A DNA stretch of 64,000 bases from Puccinia triticina. Taxonomy: Eukaryota; Basidiomycota; Pucciniomycetes; Pucciniales; Pucciniaceae. The stretch covers positions 3,472,001 through 3,536,000 of the forward strand of contig NC_070561.1 of the NCBI RefSeq assembly GCF_026914185.1. Direction: 5' to 3'. Below are positions 1 to 9,949 of the stretch, piece by piece. Below the pieces are notes generated by a model, which ran no database searches, had not been told where the DNA came from, and saw nothing but the letters and a program-made list of their open reading frames with translations. The first letter of the stretch is position 1; every line of letters starts with the position of its first letter. Position numbers and translations under genes: made by a program.

Positions 1-711
1 CACCAATCAGAGCTTACCGCTAGCAGAACATCTGGGATCGCCAGCTCGAAATCCACTCTTTGGGCCCGCAATCCCAGATGCCAACCATCAGTCCGCAGGG
101 AACGCGCCCTTGCAATGGAATCCCTCAACGTCCTCCACCCACCTTCCCAACCGATCCTTTCTCCATCCCAATCCACCGGAAGGCAGCACCAAAAACTATC
201 ATTCACATCAAAACCCACCAAGCCGCGGATGAACTTGGATGTCCCTCCTGCTCAGGAATTGCATTCCTAAGATCATTTTTTATCATACGCATTTACCTAT
301 TTTTATTTAACTTCCGAGCCAACCGTTAAATCTGACTTAATACTGTTTAGCCCCTTGGAGCTGATCATCTGGCCGAAGAGGAATGTCGAAGCAACGGAAA
401 ATCTCGACTAGCAAAATCATTTTTAAGTGGTCTTTTTGTTTCTTTTTATATCTGGTCTACAGCTTCATCAAAGCGTGCATCATAGACAGCATACCATCCA
501 AACTTACCCATCTACCATTGTTACCCGTATTTTTCTTCTCTCTTTATTTTAAGCGGAAGGGAATATGCTGGCATATCACCGCGGCCAAACAGGTCAATTG
601 TAATACACATAATGATCTTTCCTAATACTCTGCCAATCCTGTTTGCCGGTTTATTTTAATTTTTGAGTTATGCACGCTTGCTCAAGGTAATGGGGAATCT
701 TTAGATCCAAG
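1..711. other. Left edge, no gene recognised
   Basis: No supported gene. Short open frames on the plus strand (about 60-330 and 383-625) show no recognisable domain. Because the following 150 bases are a Gypsy reverse transcriptase relic, this stretch could be older decayed retroelement sequence. Confidence 0.4.
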
Positions 712-868
712 GGGGAAGGAGTCTATGCCCCTGGGGCGCTTCCAGCTCACGCGGCTCCCACAAGGAGCAACAAATTCAGTTGCTGTATGTCAGGCTCAGA
801 TGGTCTGGATCCTTCAAGAAGAGATCCCTGATCATTCCAAAGTTTTCATTGACGATGGGGGCATTAAG
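712..868 (+). pseudogene. Ty3/Gypsy reverse transcriptase relic, 5' piece
   Basis: One plus-strand frame encodes LTRLPQGATNSVAV, then FIDDGGIK just before 869. LPQG-TNS and the (F/Y)-IDD catalytic box are the palm motifs of Ty3/Gypsy reverse transcriptases. The frame stops at the terminus of the inserted CACTAC element and resumes at 6494, so the two pieces were one sequence. Upstream the frame degrades and no gag or protease is visible. It is a dead fragment: the RT is far shorter than a functional domain, and the downstream piece hits a stop at 6662-6664. Seen: motifs and frame continuity. Inferred: family assignment. Confidence 0.75.
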
Positions 869-1100
869 CACTACCAACATTATGTACTTTACATGCATGT
901 ATAGCAGTTCAAAGTCATGGTATAGCAGTTTGACATATAGTGGTTGCATTTTTTTTAAAGTGATGCAGATTGTATTGTTGAATTGAAGAAGCAATTGAAT
1001 TTGTATAGTTTCAAATTTACATCTTCATGTCAAAATGCATCTTTGAAAATGGCCCATTAGCAGCATTTTCCCTCATCATTCGGAATAGAAGTAGCTTAGA
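869..1100. repeat. Left terminal inverted repeat arm
   Basis: Matches 6275-6493 in inverted orientation. The match includes the terminal CACTAC, the ACATGCATGTATAGC stretch, a run of T, and an inner AATGCATCTTTGAAAA segment near 1033. Three TATAG(C/T)(A/G)GTT boxes near 899-945 look like subterminal transposase-binding repeats. Confidence 0.8.
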
Positions 1101-1445
1101 GCATGCACATTGGGGTGGACAAGTTCTGTAACTGTGAATCACATGGTGCCCAAATGTTCTCCATTGAATAATCTTCCATAATAAATACTCTCCTCACTGA
1201 TTGTGGCATTACACACTGGTGCAAAACAGCAAAACCAGGTGAAAATCCCGCTGTTTAGGCTGCAAGCATGCACATTGGGGTGGAAAAATGCCGCATCTGT
1301 AAATTGAATGGTGCCCAAATGTTCTCCATTGAATATTATCCCATAATCAACACTCTCCTCACTGATTGTGGCATTACAAACTGGTGTAAAACAGCAAAAA
1401 CAGGTGAAAATCCCGCTATTTAGGCTGCAAGCATGCACATTGGTG
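1092..1445. repeat. Two tandem units of about 178 bp in the left arm
   Basis: Two head-to-tail copies, each starting near GCATGCACATTGGGGTGG and containing GGTGCCCAAATGTTCTCC and CTGATTGTGGCATTAC. Two further units lie at about 5998-6290 in the same orientation, not inverted as the rest of the arms are. Confidence 0.75.
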
Positions 1446-1744
1446 TAGGAATTTGAGATCTAAGACTTTATTGCAGCGTATACCAAAATGCTAATAGTAG
1501 TAGATAACTTCTGATTTTCTAGCCCGTACTACGGCTCAACAATTAGACACTTTTAAGAGAAACTTATAGGAGAGAAAGATAACAACAAGCCTCCACTTGG
1601 TTATCTTCGTGCTCCTCCTGAATCTTGGCGGTCTAAGATGAGCGGTGAAGTCGGTGCTAGAGTTGAGCAGGTAGGAATCGGTCAACAGAGAATTAAGGGA
1701 TTTTTTCGGGTTCGATGGCGGTTGGACTGATGTGGTTCTTCTCG

Positions 1745-2000
1745 AGTCTGAGGATTACAGCTAGCCCAGAAGAGCTTGCGACTTTGACCGCGAGCTCCGC
1801 AAGTTTGTGCCGCAGCGGCGAAAGTTTTGCGCAGCTGCAGAGGCCCGTGCGTGCGGACCGTGCTCGGGGAATCCCCGGGGAGCCTGCAGGTACATAGCGC
1901 CACCGATCCCCTGCCACCCACCCCCATCACTGCCGTCGCATCCACCGCCGTCGAATCCACCACCGCCGTCGAATCCACCACAGCCGCCAGACAGAATCAT
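1745..2000. repeat. Inner GC-rich inverted block, left copy, with 15-bp minisatellite
   Basis: Shares GCTAGCCCAGAAGAGCTTGC and the following roughly 110 bases with 5785-5895 in inverted orientation. It continues into repeats of a CCGCCGTCGAATCCA-type unit (1930-1985). The block contains the 5' exon of the plus-strand gene. Confidence 0.8.
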
Positions 2001-3814
2001 CCGGCCATTGGAACGATTCAACGCAGGTGAGTATTTTCTGTTTATCATTGATGCTATCGGGAGCACGCAAGCCTTACTGATAACGTCCGTGAATTATCTA
2101 GCTTGAGGATGGATAACGATGAACGATCCCTTTCTCCCTCCGATTACAGCGAATGGCTCCACCACCCACTGACGCCACCTGCAGACCGACACGTACCCCT
2201 GCCGTTCGATGGGACTGCTCAACTGGTCACGGAGCGCAACCGCCGCCGTGACGCCTTCATCAGAAGTCAGTGAAGAGCGTCGCAACTGGACCCATCCCTC
2301 TTTGGCTTACTCGCAGCTTCCCCGGCCACCAGCCAATCCAGCCATTCGGGCTCCTCTCCCTCTCAATCAACTGCGACTCAGTCTTGACAACACAGCCAGG
2401 TTCCTTCCAATCGTCAAGTCTCCACCTTTGGCCGCCCCGAGGTTCCGATTTCAATCGAATTCCTCCTATTTGTCCCCAGACCCAGCCCACCTCCGATCAA
2501 CTCCCGCAAACGCCGAACCTCAGCCGCACCTGTTGGCACCCAGTACCAAAAGGCTGAATCAGAGCCTGGAAAGCTGACACTCAGCTGGGACACACACAAC
2601 TACGATCTTGAAAGGTTCAAGGCGGACGCAATCCTCTTAATTGAACACAATGAAGACAAGGGTCTTGGAGTATATGCCCGAGAACTGGAATCCGAGGGCA
2701 GCATTGTTTGGAATGCTATCATCCCGAATGGACGCGCATTCGCAGCAGCCCAAAAGAAGCGACTGGATTCAGCCGAAACATTTACGCAGTTCCTCCTAAC
2801 TGCTGAGGGCACTCCGGAATCCCGTCAAATCATATGCCGCTTGGTCCGCAAAGATCCAACCATCTTGGCTCAGGTACGTGATTTTTTCTGATCTATCTCA
2901 ATCTCAACGAAGTCGGAATGGCTCATCAACCACATTTTGTGTTAAATTTCAGAAAGAGTCTGCTTATAAGCACCTCCGATTAATGCACACAGGTCCCAGC
3001 GCGGCGGAAGACCCATCCGAAGGGCCCTCTGCGGGTGCACAGGCAGCGGCTACCCTCACCGATTTGGTCACCGAGCTCAGCTGTATCCACGAACCCGCTC
3101 AACACCTCACTGGAAGTCACGAGACGGGGGTTTTCATCAATCCTGAGAACCCCAACGAGTTCTTCCAAATGACCCCAAAAAGAACCGCCCTGTGGGCCAA
3201 AGCTATTGTAAGTTATCGAGACTATTCGAGACTATTAACTATTCAAGCTCTCTATACTGACCATTACTGCCTCCGATCCCATGTAACAGAGGAACAACCC
3301 CGGCGAAGTGACCCTCAGGGTTCCCCCAAAATCGGATAGCTTTCAATTCAAGACCAAGGACGACATGCCGCCGCCGCCGCCGCCGCCTCCAGTTCCAGCG
3401 CAACCACCGACTCCCGTTTTGGCGGCCGCCCTCCAATTCCCAAACTTGTTTGGAGTCGCAATGCCCCACGGCATGATTTTCAACCCAATGCACATGGCGC
3501 CTGCAAGCTCGATGGCCACCAGGCAGAACATCCCCGGCACCCCAGATCATCCAACCCAAGCCTTATCCCCATCAACCCCTACCCACGACGACAGCAGCAT
3601 TGAAGAATTCCTCCGATTCGCCTACGTCAACCCGGAATCGCCCAAAGTCCGCGAGGGGATGAGCGCCCTTGGCATCACCCATTGGACTATGTTCAAATGG
3701 TTCAAGGCAGAAGAGCTCGCAAGCAAAGGGATTCCCGAAGGCCCGGCTCGATCGATTGCTTCCTCTGCGAAGAAATACTCCCATCACTTGATGAGGGTTG
3801 CGACCAATAAGTAG
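1827..3814 (+). CDS. Unrecognised element-encoded protein, one in-frame TGA
   Basis: Multi-exon gene facing the transposase. Proposed exons: an open 5' frame ending at 2027 in the GC block; an exon opening at about 2101 with MDNDERSLSPSDYSEW; a GTCAGT donor near 2264; an acceptor near 2317; an exon to the donor at 2875; 2953-3208 (KESAYKHLRLMHTGP); 3291-3814. The last exon has a proline run (MPPPPPPPPVPAQPP), then a compact C-terminal segment of about 75 residues (EEFLRFAYVNPESPKVREG to AKKYSHHLMRVATNK) that could be a small helical, SAM-like fold. No catalytic motif is seen. The frame is interrupted once by TGA at 2385-2387. The position inside the element suggests a transposition accessory or DNA/protein-binding protein, but that is inference. 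Start and first exons are uncertain. Confidence 0.55.
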
Positions 3815-4361
3815 AATCACCAACCAATAAGTAGAATCACTTATTGTATGTAATCATAAGTTATTTTTTTAATCATAAGTTCATTTTTTTTGTTTTCTCT
3901 CTGATCCTCACACTCTTTGTAATCACCAATTGGTTTTTAGTTTTTATTTTCACACTCCACTCGCTTACTTTGTAATTATAAGTTATTTCACTCACTCACA
4001 CTTGCTTACTGTGTAATCATAAGTTCTTTTTTTTTTTGTTATTTCACTCAAGTTATACTTATTGATTTTGTAATCACTTCTCATCTCCATCTTGTGTATG
4101 GAAAGCAATTCCAGTGAATTGAAATTATGTATTTGAATTTACTTGAGTCATTGAAAGAAGAGGATTAAAATACAAAGAGAAAGTTAAAGTAGAAAGTAAA
4201 ACAAACAGACATTTATCTGAAACTGAATAAAAAGAGAGTGGTGAAGATGAAAGAGAAAAAGGAAATCATTTGAAAAAGAAAGAAAAAGAAGGAAAGAAGA
4301 CAATTGAAAAAGAAAGCAAGAGAAGAGCTCAATCGAAAAAAGAAAAGATGAGCACGAACGG
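3815..4361. other. AT-rich spacer between convergent element genes
   Basis: A and T runs and repeated TAATCATAAGTT words (3847-4025) separate the two stop codons. It probably holds both 3' untranslated regions. No open frame is supported. Confidence 0.6.
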
Positions 4362-5480
4362 TCATTCAGTGTAACCACAGCCTTTGAACAGGCCTCTCAT
4401 AAGTTCGGGTGTGAAGACAAGTCGGGTGAATACCTCAATGGCCTCCCCGTCATTTTCACCTCCATCAAGCACGCCATGTCGCCGTAAGGAAGCCTTCAGG
4501 ACGCTGAAGGCTTTCTCGATCGGGTTCTTGTTGGGGGAATAGGCCGGGAGATACACAAGGAGACAGCCATGGTCGTCGACGAGCTGTTCGATGTTGCCGT
4601 TGTGATGTATCTGGGCGTTGTCCATGACTAGGATGCTTCGGGGTCCTGGGTATGGGTTCATATTGGGAAGCTTCAAAGATCAAATGGTCAGTGTTGGATG
4701 GAAGCTGAGGTTAGGATCAAGGAATATCTGACTCACCAACACGTGCTCCAAGTAACACTCAAAATCAATGCGCCTGACGTTTTCGGGCTGTACCATCACT
4801 GCAACGAGGCCGCCAAGGTCCACGGCGGGAATGAGGTTGAATCGATGGGTGGCTCGGGTTACAACCAGCCGGGAGGTCCTCTCGCCCACCGGAGCCCAGC
4901 CCCGAGTGCGTATCACTGCGTCCAGACAAACCCCGCTCTTGTCTTTGAAAGAGAAGTGTTAGTAAGGGATTGGGAGGGATCACCCAGAGAGAAGAAAAAA
5001 GGATAAAAATGATGACCCACCAGTGAAGACAAGCCATTCAGGGTCAAAGTTGGCCATCAGGAGAACGTACTTTGCTTGTTGAGTTGGGTCTTGATTTGCA
5101 TTTACCTTTCTCATGGTTTTTTGACTGAGGTGGAGGCGTCCGTGAAGCTCGTTTGATATAGTTTGTAGGGAGATTTGGAGGTTAAATTGTTCGAATAATG
5201 ACTGCTGGATCTCTTGAAGATAGATGGTCGGATCATCGGTGACCAACTCCGAGAGGAATGCACGTTCTTCTTTGCTGAGGGCTAACGGTTGACCTCTTCT
5301 TTGATAGGTTTCCGGGTTGTTGACAACGGAGCGAGTTGCTTCGTAGAGACTACGCCAGCGTCTGAGGGAATCGGAGCTGACCTTGGATCCATTTGACATA
5401 TTAATATCGGCAAGAGGTTGTCCATCAAGGGCCGCCCAAACGACGATGTATTTGAATGCGGCAGTATACCTGACATACAT
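4362..5480 (-). CDS. DDE_3 (IS630/Tc1-mariner-like) DD34E transposase
   Basis: Catalyses DNA cleavage and strand transfer for its element in the nucleus. Exons on the minus strand: 5480-5021, 4942-4737 and 4670-4362, joined by GT-AG introns with matching phases, give 324 residues from the ATG at 5480. A further 5' exon in the GC block may add residues. The N-terminal 130 residues hold a helix-turn-helix region (SSDSLRRWRSLYEATR; LSKEERAFLSELV). The catalytic triad is FTDKSGV, VMDNAQIHHNG and NPIEKAFSVLK; 34 residues separate the second D from E. No internal stop is seen. DDE_3 proteins normally go with TA target duplications, so a 3-bp AAG duplication and CACTAC ends are odd. Either this protein recognises unusual ends, or it is cargo. 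Confidence 0.85.
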
Positions 5481-5589
5481 AGTTCTTGAAGGGGGGTAAA
5501 TATTGTCAGATTGCAGTGCTCATTGAGGGTAAGATGAGATATGGGATGATATGAGAAAGAACTCACAGTTTCAAACGTCCTTGATTCAC

Positions 5590-5895
5590 GGCTGTGGTGG
5601 ATTCGACGGCTGTGGTGGATTCGACGGCTGTGGTGGATTCGATGGCTGAGGTGGATTCGACGGCGGTGGTGGATTCGACGGCGGTGGTGGATTCGACGGC
5701 GGTGGTGGCTGGATGGTGGTGGATGCGACGGCGGTGATGGGGGTGGGTGGCAGGGGATCGGTGGCGCTATGTACCTGCGGGCTCCCCGGGGATTCCCCGA
5801 GCACGGGCCTCTGCAGCTGCGCAAAACTTTCGCCGCTGCGGCACAAACTTGCGGAGCTCGCGGTCAAAGTCGCAAGCTCTTCTGGGCTAGCTGTA
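5590..5895. repeat. Inner GC-rich inverted block, right copy, expanded minisatellite
   Basis: Inverted copy of 1745-2000. About eight units of a 15-bp GGTGGATTCGACGGC-type repeat run from 5593 to 5720, more than in the left copy. The region upstream of the minus-strand transposase lies here, so both convergent genes start in matching sequence. Confidence 0.8.
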
Positions 5896-5997
5896 CATGT
5901 CAGTGCCGCGGGGCTTGAGAATACTCCTGCGCAGTTGACATTGCATAGATCATGCAATTAGCTCCGCAGCTGCTGAATCAGGAAGCATTCCCAACAA

Positions 5998-6290
5998 TTG
6001 GTGTGGAAAAATGCTGCAACTGTAAATCAAATGGTGCCCAAATGTTCTCCATTGAATAATCTTCCGTAATATGTACTCCTCTCATTGATTGTGGCATTAC
6101 ACACTGGTGCAAAATAGAAAAAACAGGTGAAAATCCTGCTATTGAGGCTGCAAGCATGCACATTGGGGTGGAAAAATCCTGCAAATGTAAATTGAATGGT
6201 CTCAAATTGTTCTTCATTGAATATTATCTCGTAAAAAACACTCTCCTCACTGATTGTGGCATTACACACTGATGCAAACCAACTTATATT
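5998..6290. repeat. Two tandem units of about 178 bp in the right arm
   Basis: Direct-orientation relatives of 1092-1445, sharing GGTGCCCAAATGTTCTCC, GATTGTGGCATTACACAC and CAGGTGAAAATCC. They lie between the outer inverted repeat and the inner GC-rich inverted block. Confidence 0.7.
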
Positions 6291-6493
6291 CCAGATAATG
6301 AGGCAAAATCCTGCTAATGGCAAATTTTCAAAGATGCATTGTGTGATTAATGAGCTGTAAATTTTGAACAATACCAAGTCAAGTTCTTTTTAAATCCAAT
6401 GATTTTCATTTTTAGTACTCAAAAAAAACGCAACCGCTATACCATGACATTGAACCGCTATACATGCATGTAAAGTACATAATGTTTGTAGTG
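6275..6493. repeat. Right terminal inverted repeat arm
   Basis: Inverted counterpart of 869-1100. It ends in GTAGTG followed by the AAG target duplication, and contains two inverted AACCGCTATA boxes (6431-6463). Confidence 0.8.
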
Positions 6494-6664
6494 AAGGGCC
6501 CGGTCTCTGACTACAACAACAAGGAGCTAGCTTGGCACCCCGGAATCTGGAGATTCATTTGGGAGTACACGGAGATGCTCGCACTGTTGCTAAGCAAAAC
6601 AGGATATAAAAACGCAAAGGCCTTATCTGAGCAAGAAATTCTATCATTTATAGCAGAGAGATGA
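6494..6664 (+). pseudogene. Ty3/Gypsy reverse transcriptase relic, 3' piece
   Basis: After the AAG duplication the frame reads GPVSDYNNKELAWHPGIWRF, continuing from FIDDGGIK at 868, and ends at TGA 6662-6664. Reverse transcriptase similarity fades after about 25 residues, so a frameshift or deletion is likely. Confidence 0.65.
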
Positions 6665-7080
6665 GAGCAAAGACTTACACTAAACGTATCTCATTCAAAC
6701 AGATCATCTCAATCCAAAGAACCAACTGTGGTTTCTTTTCTGTCTTACATTTAGATTTCAATCTTCATTTCATCAGTAGAGAGTGGCCGTGTTTCTGCTC
6801 TTAGGTAAAAGAGATTTCATTGTTACATGTTTAAAATATCTTTGTAACTGCAGATTTATAATGACTAAAAGACTAACAAGAAATAATAATTATCTTAGAA
6901 CTGTGAAATCTTTCATTTGGCTGGGTGGCAAACATTAGAATTTTGTTTTCATGTCTTCCTCAAAGAGGAACAATCAATGTATTGGTTTGTCCAATGAGTT
7001 TCTAACAATCATTGAACCATGTTGTAACTCCAACAACAAAGTGGTACAGCCTGTTTTGGGGCACCCAAGCAAAAAATTTG
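6665..7080. other. No gene seen
   Basis: AT-rich sequence without a supported open frame or a recognised repeat. Confidence 0.4.
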
Positions 7081-7158
7081 GATGGATTCAAACACACAAC
7101 CTCCTTCCAAGCACCATTGGTTCTGAGCTGTTTAACCATTAGACCAGGCCAAATTTAC
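7060..7158 (-). repeat. tRNA-derived SINE candidate
   Basis: Read on the minus strand, the segment resembles a degenerate tRNA with pol III internal promoters. An A-box-like TGGTCTAATGGTTA lies about 40 bases before a B-box-like GTTTGAATCC. The cloverleaf is not foldable as a functional tRNA (long anticodon arm, mismatched acceptor), which points to a SINE head rather than a gene. Tail end and target duplication were not identified. Confidence 0.45.
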
Positions 7159-7159
7159 T

Positions 7160-7955
7160 GGGAGTGTTACAATTGGCAACAAATTAACCCAAATTTGGAT
7201 CCACTCATCCAATTTTTGACAAAAGCGGACACACAATGTTGGGGACATGTTTTTCCAACCTGTCTCAAACAAGACCTCAAGCCGCGGCAGCGTTCCGCGG
7301 AGAAAGGTGAATTGGGTTTTCCAGCATTATCCAATCAAGGATTTGTTGGAAAAACAAACACCAATCAAATTTTTTGACCTGCTGGTGTAGTTCCTCCACA
7401 CACCATAAGGCTATTGCAACCTAGTAACCAAGGTGATTGGCTAGAATTGTTTGGGATATGATCCCTAAGAAGGACTCTAGCTGTGCACGGACTTTGCTCC
7501 ACTTTGGTAAGAAGGGACTCTCTTTGCTTAGAGGATCTAGCTGTTGTGTTGCTAAGATCGTTTGATTTAGCTGACAAAGAGTATTGCCAATATCTTCCTG
7601 ACCCAGACGTAATAGGAAGCTCAGCTTCTATTATGTTTGGGGTAACCTCTGTGCTCCTGTCAAGAAACTGGTTAACCTTTGCTTGAGATCCTTTTGTTCA
7701 TCATATCAGCTGAAGTGATACCAATAGCCAAACAAGTTGGACATTAGCCTTATTCCTTATTTTTTCACCATACTAATCCTATTATCCTTTGAGTAGAAGT
7801 AAGTTTCCTTTGACTATAGTGTCCCAACAAGTGTCATTACATGGTGTAACGCCACTGGCTTCCCCAGAGTTCTTGAATGTAGCCTGGTTGCAGCTGTATG
7901 GCTTTTGCTTGTGATGATATGGACTGCAGCACCAATAGGCAACAACCAATTCCAA
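7160..7955. other. No gene seen
   Basis: No supported gene. The segment around 7280-7440 looks like decayed retroelement sequence, but no border or motif was found. Confidence 0.35.
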
Positions 7956-8144
7956 TAGGGGGTTCACAATAGGATAAAAATAAAATTTTAAAGTCAATTT
8001 TAAGGCCTTTATCAACAAATTTTTAAAAATCTGGCAAGATGTACAGGACTGGGTGTCCCCTGAGAATCAGAGAAACTTCTTCATTTTCTAAAAAATTATT
8101 CATAAAGGCCTTAAAATTAGCTATAAAGTTTTATTTTTATCCTA

Positions 8145-9095
8145 CACTGCAAGAAAAACTCTAGAAACTGCTTGCAGTTGAGATGCAGCAAGCTTAAACC
8201 AAGCTTCAGCTCAAGCTGGAGTCAAGCACACAAATTCTGTGCTGGTGCACCTTGAGTGTGTACCTTGTTCAGCATCTCAATGTTGAACATGCTGTAGTGC
8301 TCATGCAGTAGGCTGAGACAAACAAGCATCCCCCTGAGCACCCTTTTATTTTATTTTAGTAAACACTCCATGTGCCATTGAATCCAGCCAGAATAACTTA
8401 AAAAGAGTATGTACACATGAAAGGGATATGTACATATGAAAGGAATATGTACGCATGAAAGGGGAATGTGAGAAGGTGTATTAACACATAAAAGGGATAT
8501 GTAGACATGATGAAAGGGGTATGTATGCATGAAAGGGGTATTTATGCATGAAAGGGGTATGTGCAGTAAGGGGTTTTTGCAGACATGAAAGGGGTATGTA
8601 CAACTGAATGATAAAAGGGAATTGAAAGGGATCTAAAAAACTCAAAGGGGACATGTAAACATGAAAGCGTCATGAACACATGATGAAAGGGGTATGTACA
8701 CATTTTGAAAGGGATACATGCACATCAAAGGGATATACACACATGAAAGGGGTTGTACATAAGGGGCTATGTACACATTATGAAAGGGGTGAATGCATAC
8801 AAAAGGGATATATGCACATGAAAGGGGTATGTGCACATGAAAGGGGTATGTGCACATGAAAGGGGTATGTGCACATGAAAGGGGTATGTGCACATGAAAG
8901 GGGAATTTGAACTTGAAAGGGGGATTTGCACAGGTATCAACTCCTGTACTTAGTTTTTTGTACCTTAGACTCACTCTTGCATAAATTAGACAATGTGCAT
9001 GGAATCAACCAGTGCTTGATTCTTGCATGAGGCACAGCTTGCCTTGAGATCTTGCATCTCAACTGCAAGCAGTTTCTAGAGTTTTTCTTGCAGTG
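8145..9095. mobile_element. Nonautonomous CACTG-ended element, TSD CTA
   Basis: Inverted ends of at least 43 bp begin CACTGCAAGAAAAACTC (8145) and end in the reverse complement at 9095. CTA is duplicated at 8142-8144 and 9096-9098. CACTR ends with a 3-bp duplication fit CACTA/EnSpm elements. The interior has no coding capacity and is mostly a minisatellite (8405-8935). Confidence 0.88.
8405..8935. repeat. Minisatellite, unit about 17-18 bp (ACATGAAAGGGGTATGTG)
   Basis: Roughly 30 imperfect units, most regular at 8815-8900 where the unit is nearly exact. It lies entirely within the CACTG-ended element. Confidence 0.85.
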
Positions 9096-9113
9096 CTATT
9101 GTGAAGCCCCCTA

Positions 9114-9758
9114 ATGCAACATGTGCAACATGAATTGTTAGAGCATCTAAGACTAGAGTGGGCTGTTGTGGTACCTGGAACATAAGGTGTTTTTGGATTT
9201 CAAGTTCCAGTGGAGCTGCCAAATGCAGGACTTCCATTTGCCCATGTACATATGTAAATGGCTTGATTTAGAGGGATCCACTAAACCTTGCTTATCAATT
9301 TTCACAAGCCAGTAAATGGGCTTTCCCTCTTTCAACCCTTGAGACATTTTACATGTCCAAAAGGGTTCCAAACTAATTAAAATACAGCAAATAATATCTC
9401 AAAGCCCAGAGCGCAGGCGCAAGGAGCTTCAATTAAAAGATAGACACAATGAATATGCATTACTCCTTAGACCATAATTAAGACAATACTATAAACAAAG
9501 AATGATAAACAAACAAATGAAATAAAGAATGATAAGCAAACAGACAAACACTAAAAAACTCAGTCTCAGTACGATGACAGAATCATCGCCGAAGTCCACG
9601 ATGAAAGGACATGAGTCCAAATGACCAGAGTGGAAGGACGGCTTTCTTTCAGGGAAAAGAGAAACAATCCTAGACCAATTCTATTCCTTTTTTCAAGCAC
9701 AATATACGGAACAAGGTAATATTACTACTTAGCAGTGACTCCTTATTGACTACTGTAA
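9114..9758. other. No gene seen
   Basis: AT-rich sequence with no supported gene. The small direct repeats around 9495-9545 (AAACAAA/AATGATAA words) are unremarkable. Confidence 0.4.
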
Positions 9759-9760
9759 TA

Positions 9761-9947
9761 GGGGGGTTCACAAAATTTTAGGACACATTTTAAGGTGTTT
9801 ACAAACATTTTTTTTAAAAAATTGATCAATTGGACTGATTGACCAGTATAACCTGCTGCTGTGCATTTTACCAAATTTTTAAAATTTTGTTCAGAAGGGC
9901 CTTAAATTTAGCTCCAAACTTTTGTAAATTTCAATTGTGAACCCCCC
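9761..9947. mobile_element. GGGGGGTTCAC-family MITE, 187 bp
   Basis: Starts GGGGGGTTCACAAAATTTTA and ends with the inverted GTGAACCCCCC; TA lies at 9759-9760 and 9948-9949. Same family as 7958, 48122, 48384 and 56677. Confidence 0.88.
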
Positions 9948-9949
9948 TA

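Larger units (their letters stand above)
869..6493. mobile_element. 5.6-kb two-gene DNA transposon, CACTAC termini, TSD AAG
   Basis: The ends are inverted copies: left CACTACCAACATTATG at 869, right the reverse complement of CACTACAAACATTATG ending at 6493. Identity continues for about 90 bases and includes repeated TATAG(C/T)(A/G)GTT boxes (left near 900-950, right near 6433-6462). AAG lies directly outside both ends (866-868 and 6494-6496). Removing the element plus one AAG rejoins a reverse-transcriptase frame (FIDDGGIK to GPVSDYNN), which fixes the borders. CACTA-like ends and a 3-bp duplication are typical of CACTA/EnSpm elements. The transposase inside is, however, a DDE_3 (IS630/mariner-like) DD34E protein. 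A second, convergent gene of unknown function lies at about 1827-3814. Inverted GC-rich blocks near 1745-2000 and 5590-5900 hold the start of each gene. Confidence 0.85.
7958..9111. mobile_element. TA-flanked MITE (GGGGGTTCAC family) split by a nested element
   Basis: Left end GGGGGTTCACAATAGGATAA at 7958; the right end is its inverted counterpart finishing at 9111; TA flanks both sides (7956-7957, 9112-9113). The outer element is about 200 bp and is cut by the 8145-9095 insertion with a CTA duplication. Rejoining the two parts restores the inverted end TTTTATCCTATTGTGAA. Tc1/mariner-type MITE, inferred from the TA duplication. Confidence 0.85.

Noticed and set aside
872..6490. TA as the target duplication of the 5.6-kb element (mariner-type)
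   Set aside because: TA does occur near both ends, but rejoining the reverse transcriptase frame requires AAG as the duplication and places CACTAC inside the element.
7060..7158. A functional tRNA gene
   Set aside because: Promoter boxes are present, but acceptor and anticodon stems do not pair; called a SINE candidate instead.
8642..8974. Minus-strand open frame with FHVHIPLSC-like repeats
   Set aside because: Translation of the 17-18-bp minisatellite inside the CACTG element.
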